Source: an uncultured Clostridia bacterium (lineage in GTDB: Bacteria; Bacillota; Clostridia; Oscillospirales; Acutalibacteraceae). From it: DNA of 7,293 nt. The first letter of the stretch is position 1. The number at the start of each line of letters is the position of its first letter. Positions 7,241 through 7,293 of this stretch are shown here, piece by piece. The DNA lies in contig CALCBQ010000004.1 in NCBI GenBank assembly GCA_937897215.1, forward strand, positions 1-7,293, in the 5' to 3' direction. The notes beneath the pieces were generated by a model, which ran no database searches, had not been told where the DNA came from, and saw only the letters and a list, made by a program, of their open reading frames with translations. The position numbers and the translations under genes were made by a program.

Positions 7241-7293
7241 TGGCGCAGAAGGAGAGACTCGAACTCTCGCACCGGTTTCCCGGCCTACGCCCT
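7241..7293 (-). tRNA. tRNA 3' part, class II, probably tRNA-Ser (5' part and anticodon outside window)
   Basis: Read on the minus strand, the window edge holds the 3' portion of a tRNA with an encoded CCA (7241-7243). The discriminator base is G (7244) and the acceptor 3' strand is CTTCTGC (7245-7251). The T-arm has stem GAGAG/CTCTC and loop TTCGAGT (7252-7268). A 19-base variable region (7269-7287) folds as GCCGG-GAAA-CCGGT, and GGGCG (7288-7292) is the 3' strand of the anticodon stem. A long variable arm restricts the tRNA to Ser, Leu or bacterial Tyr; Leu and Tyr normally have discriminator A, so Ser is favoured. The anticodon begins two bases beyond the edge and cannot be read. Confidence 0.9.

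Noticed and set aside
7241..7293. tRNA-Leu or tRNA-Tyr as identity of the partial tRNA
   Set aside because: The long variable arm would allow either, but both normally carry discriminator A and this gene has G, which fits Ser. The anticodon is outside the window, so this is a preference rather than proof.
1..7293. CRISPR array, insertion sequence, prophage genes or riboswitch
   Set aside because: No spaced direct repeats, transposase or phage proteins are present. The only non-coding stretch of any size (7106-7240) is accounted for by two terminators and a short spacer.

Overview
The window is AT-rich and densely coded, with short gaps, A-rich Shine-Dalgarno sites and Clostridia-like proteins. 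It most resembles a gut-type Firmicute of the class Clostridia (Oscillospiraceae or Lachnospiraceae style). That placement is an inference from composition and protein character, not from a marker gene.

Layout. Six genes run on the + strand as one apparent operon from the left edge to about 7105. In order they are: the C-terminal part of a GH31 glycoside hydrolase (cut by the window edge); a glucose-dehydrogenase-like member of the medium-chain dehydrogenase (MDR) superfamily; a second, zinc-type MDR dehydrogenase resembling the hexonate dehydrogenases RspB and LgoD; a tagaturonate-reductase-like protein (UxaB); an altronate-dehydratase-like protein (UxaA); and a small amidohydrolase. Gaps are 14, 1 and 1 bases, followed by overlaps of 19 and 4 bases, so translational coupling is likely. 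A strong intrinsic terminator follows the last gene. A tRNA gene (probably Ser) enters from the right edge on the opposite strand and has its own terminator, so the two units converge. No promoter, regulator or transporter is visible; these would lie to the left.

How the genes may work together (inference). UxaB and UxaA make D-altronate from D-tagaturonate and dehydrate it to 2-keto-3-deoxy-gluconate (KDG). The usual entry enzyme for galacturonate, UxaC, is absent here. Instead there are two MDR dehydrogenases and a possible lactonase. This suggests an oxidative aldose route: glycoside -> free aldose (GH31) -> aldonolactone (CDS 2) -> aldonate (amidohydrolase) -> 5-keto-aldonate (CDS 3) -> altronate (UxaB) -> KDG (UxaA). 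Working back stereochemically from D-altronate, the aldonate would be L-galactonate and the aldose L-galactose. The weak points are the GH31 enzyme, whose known members mostly act on alpha-D-glycosides, and the unproven specificity of CDS 2, CDS 3 and CDS 6.
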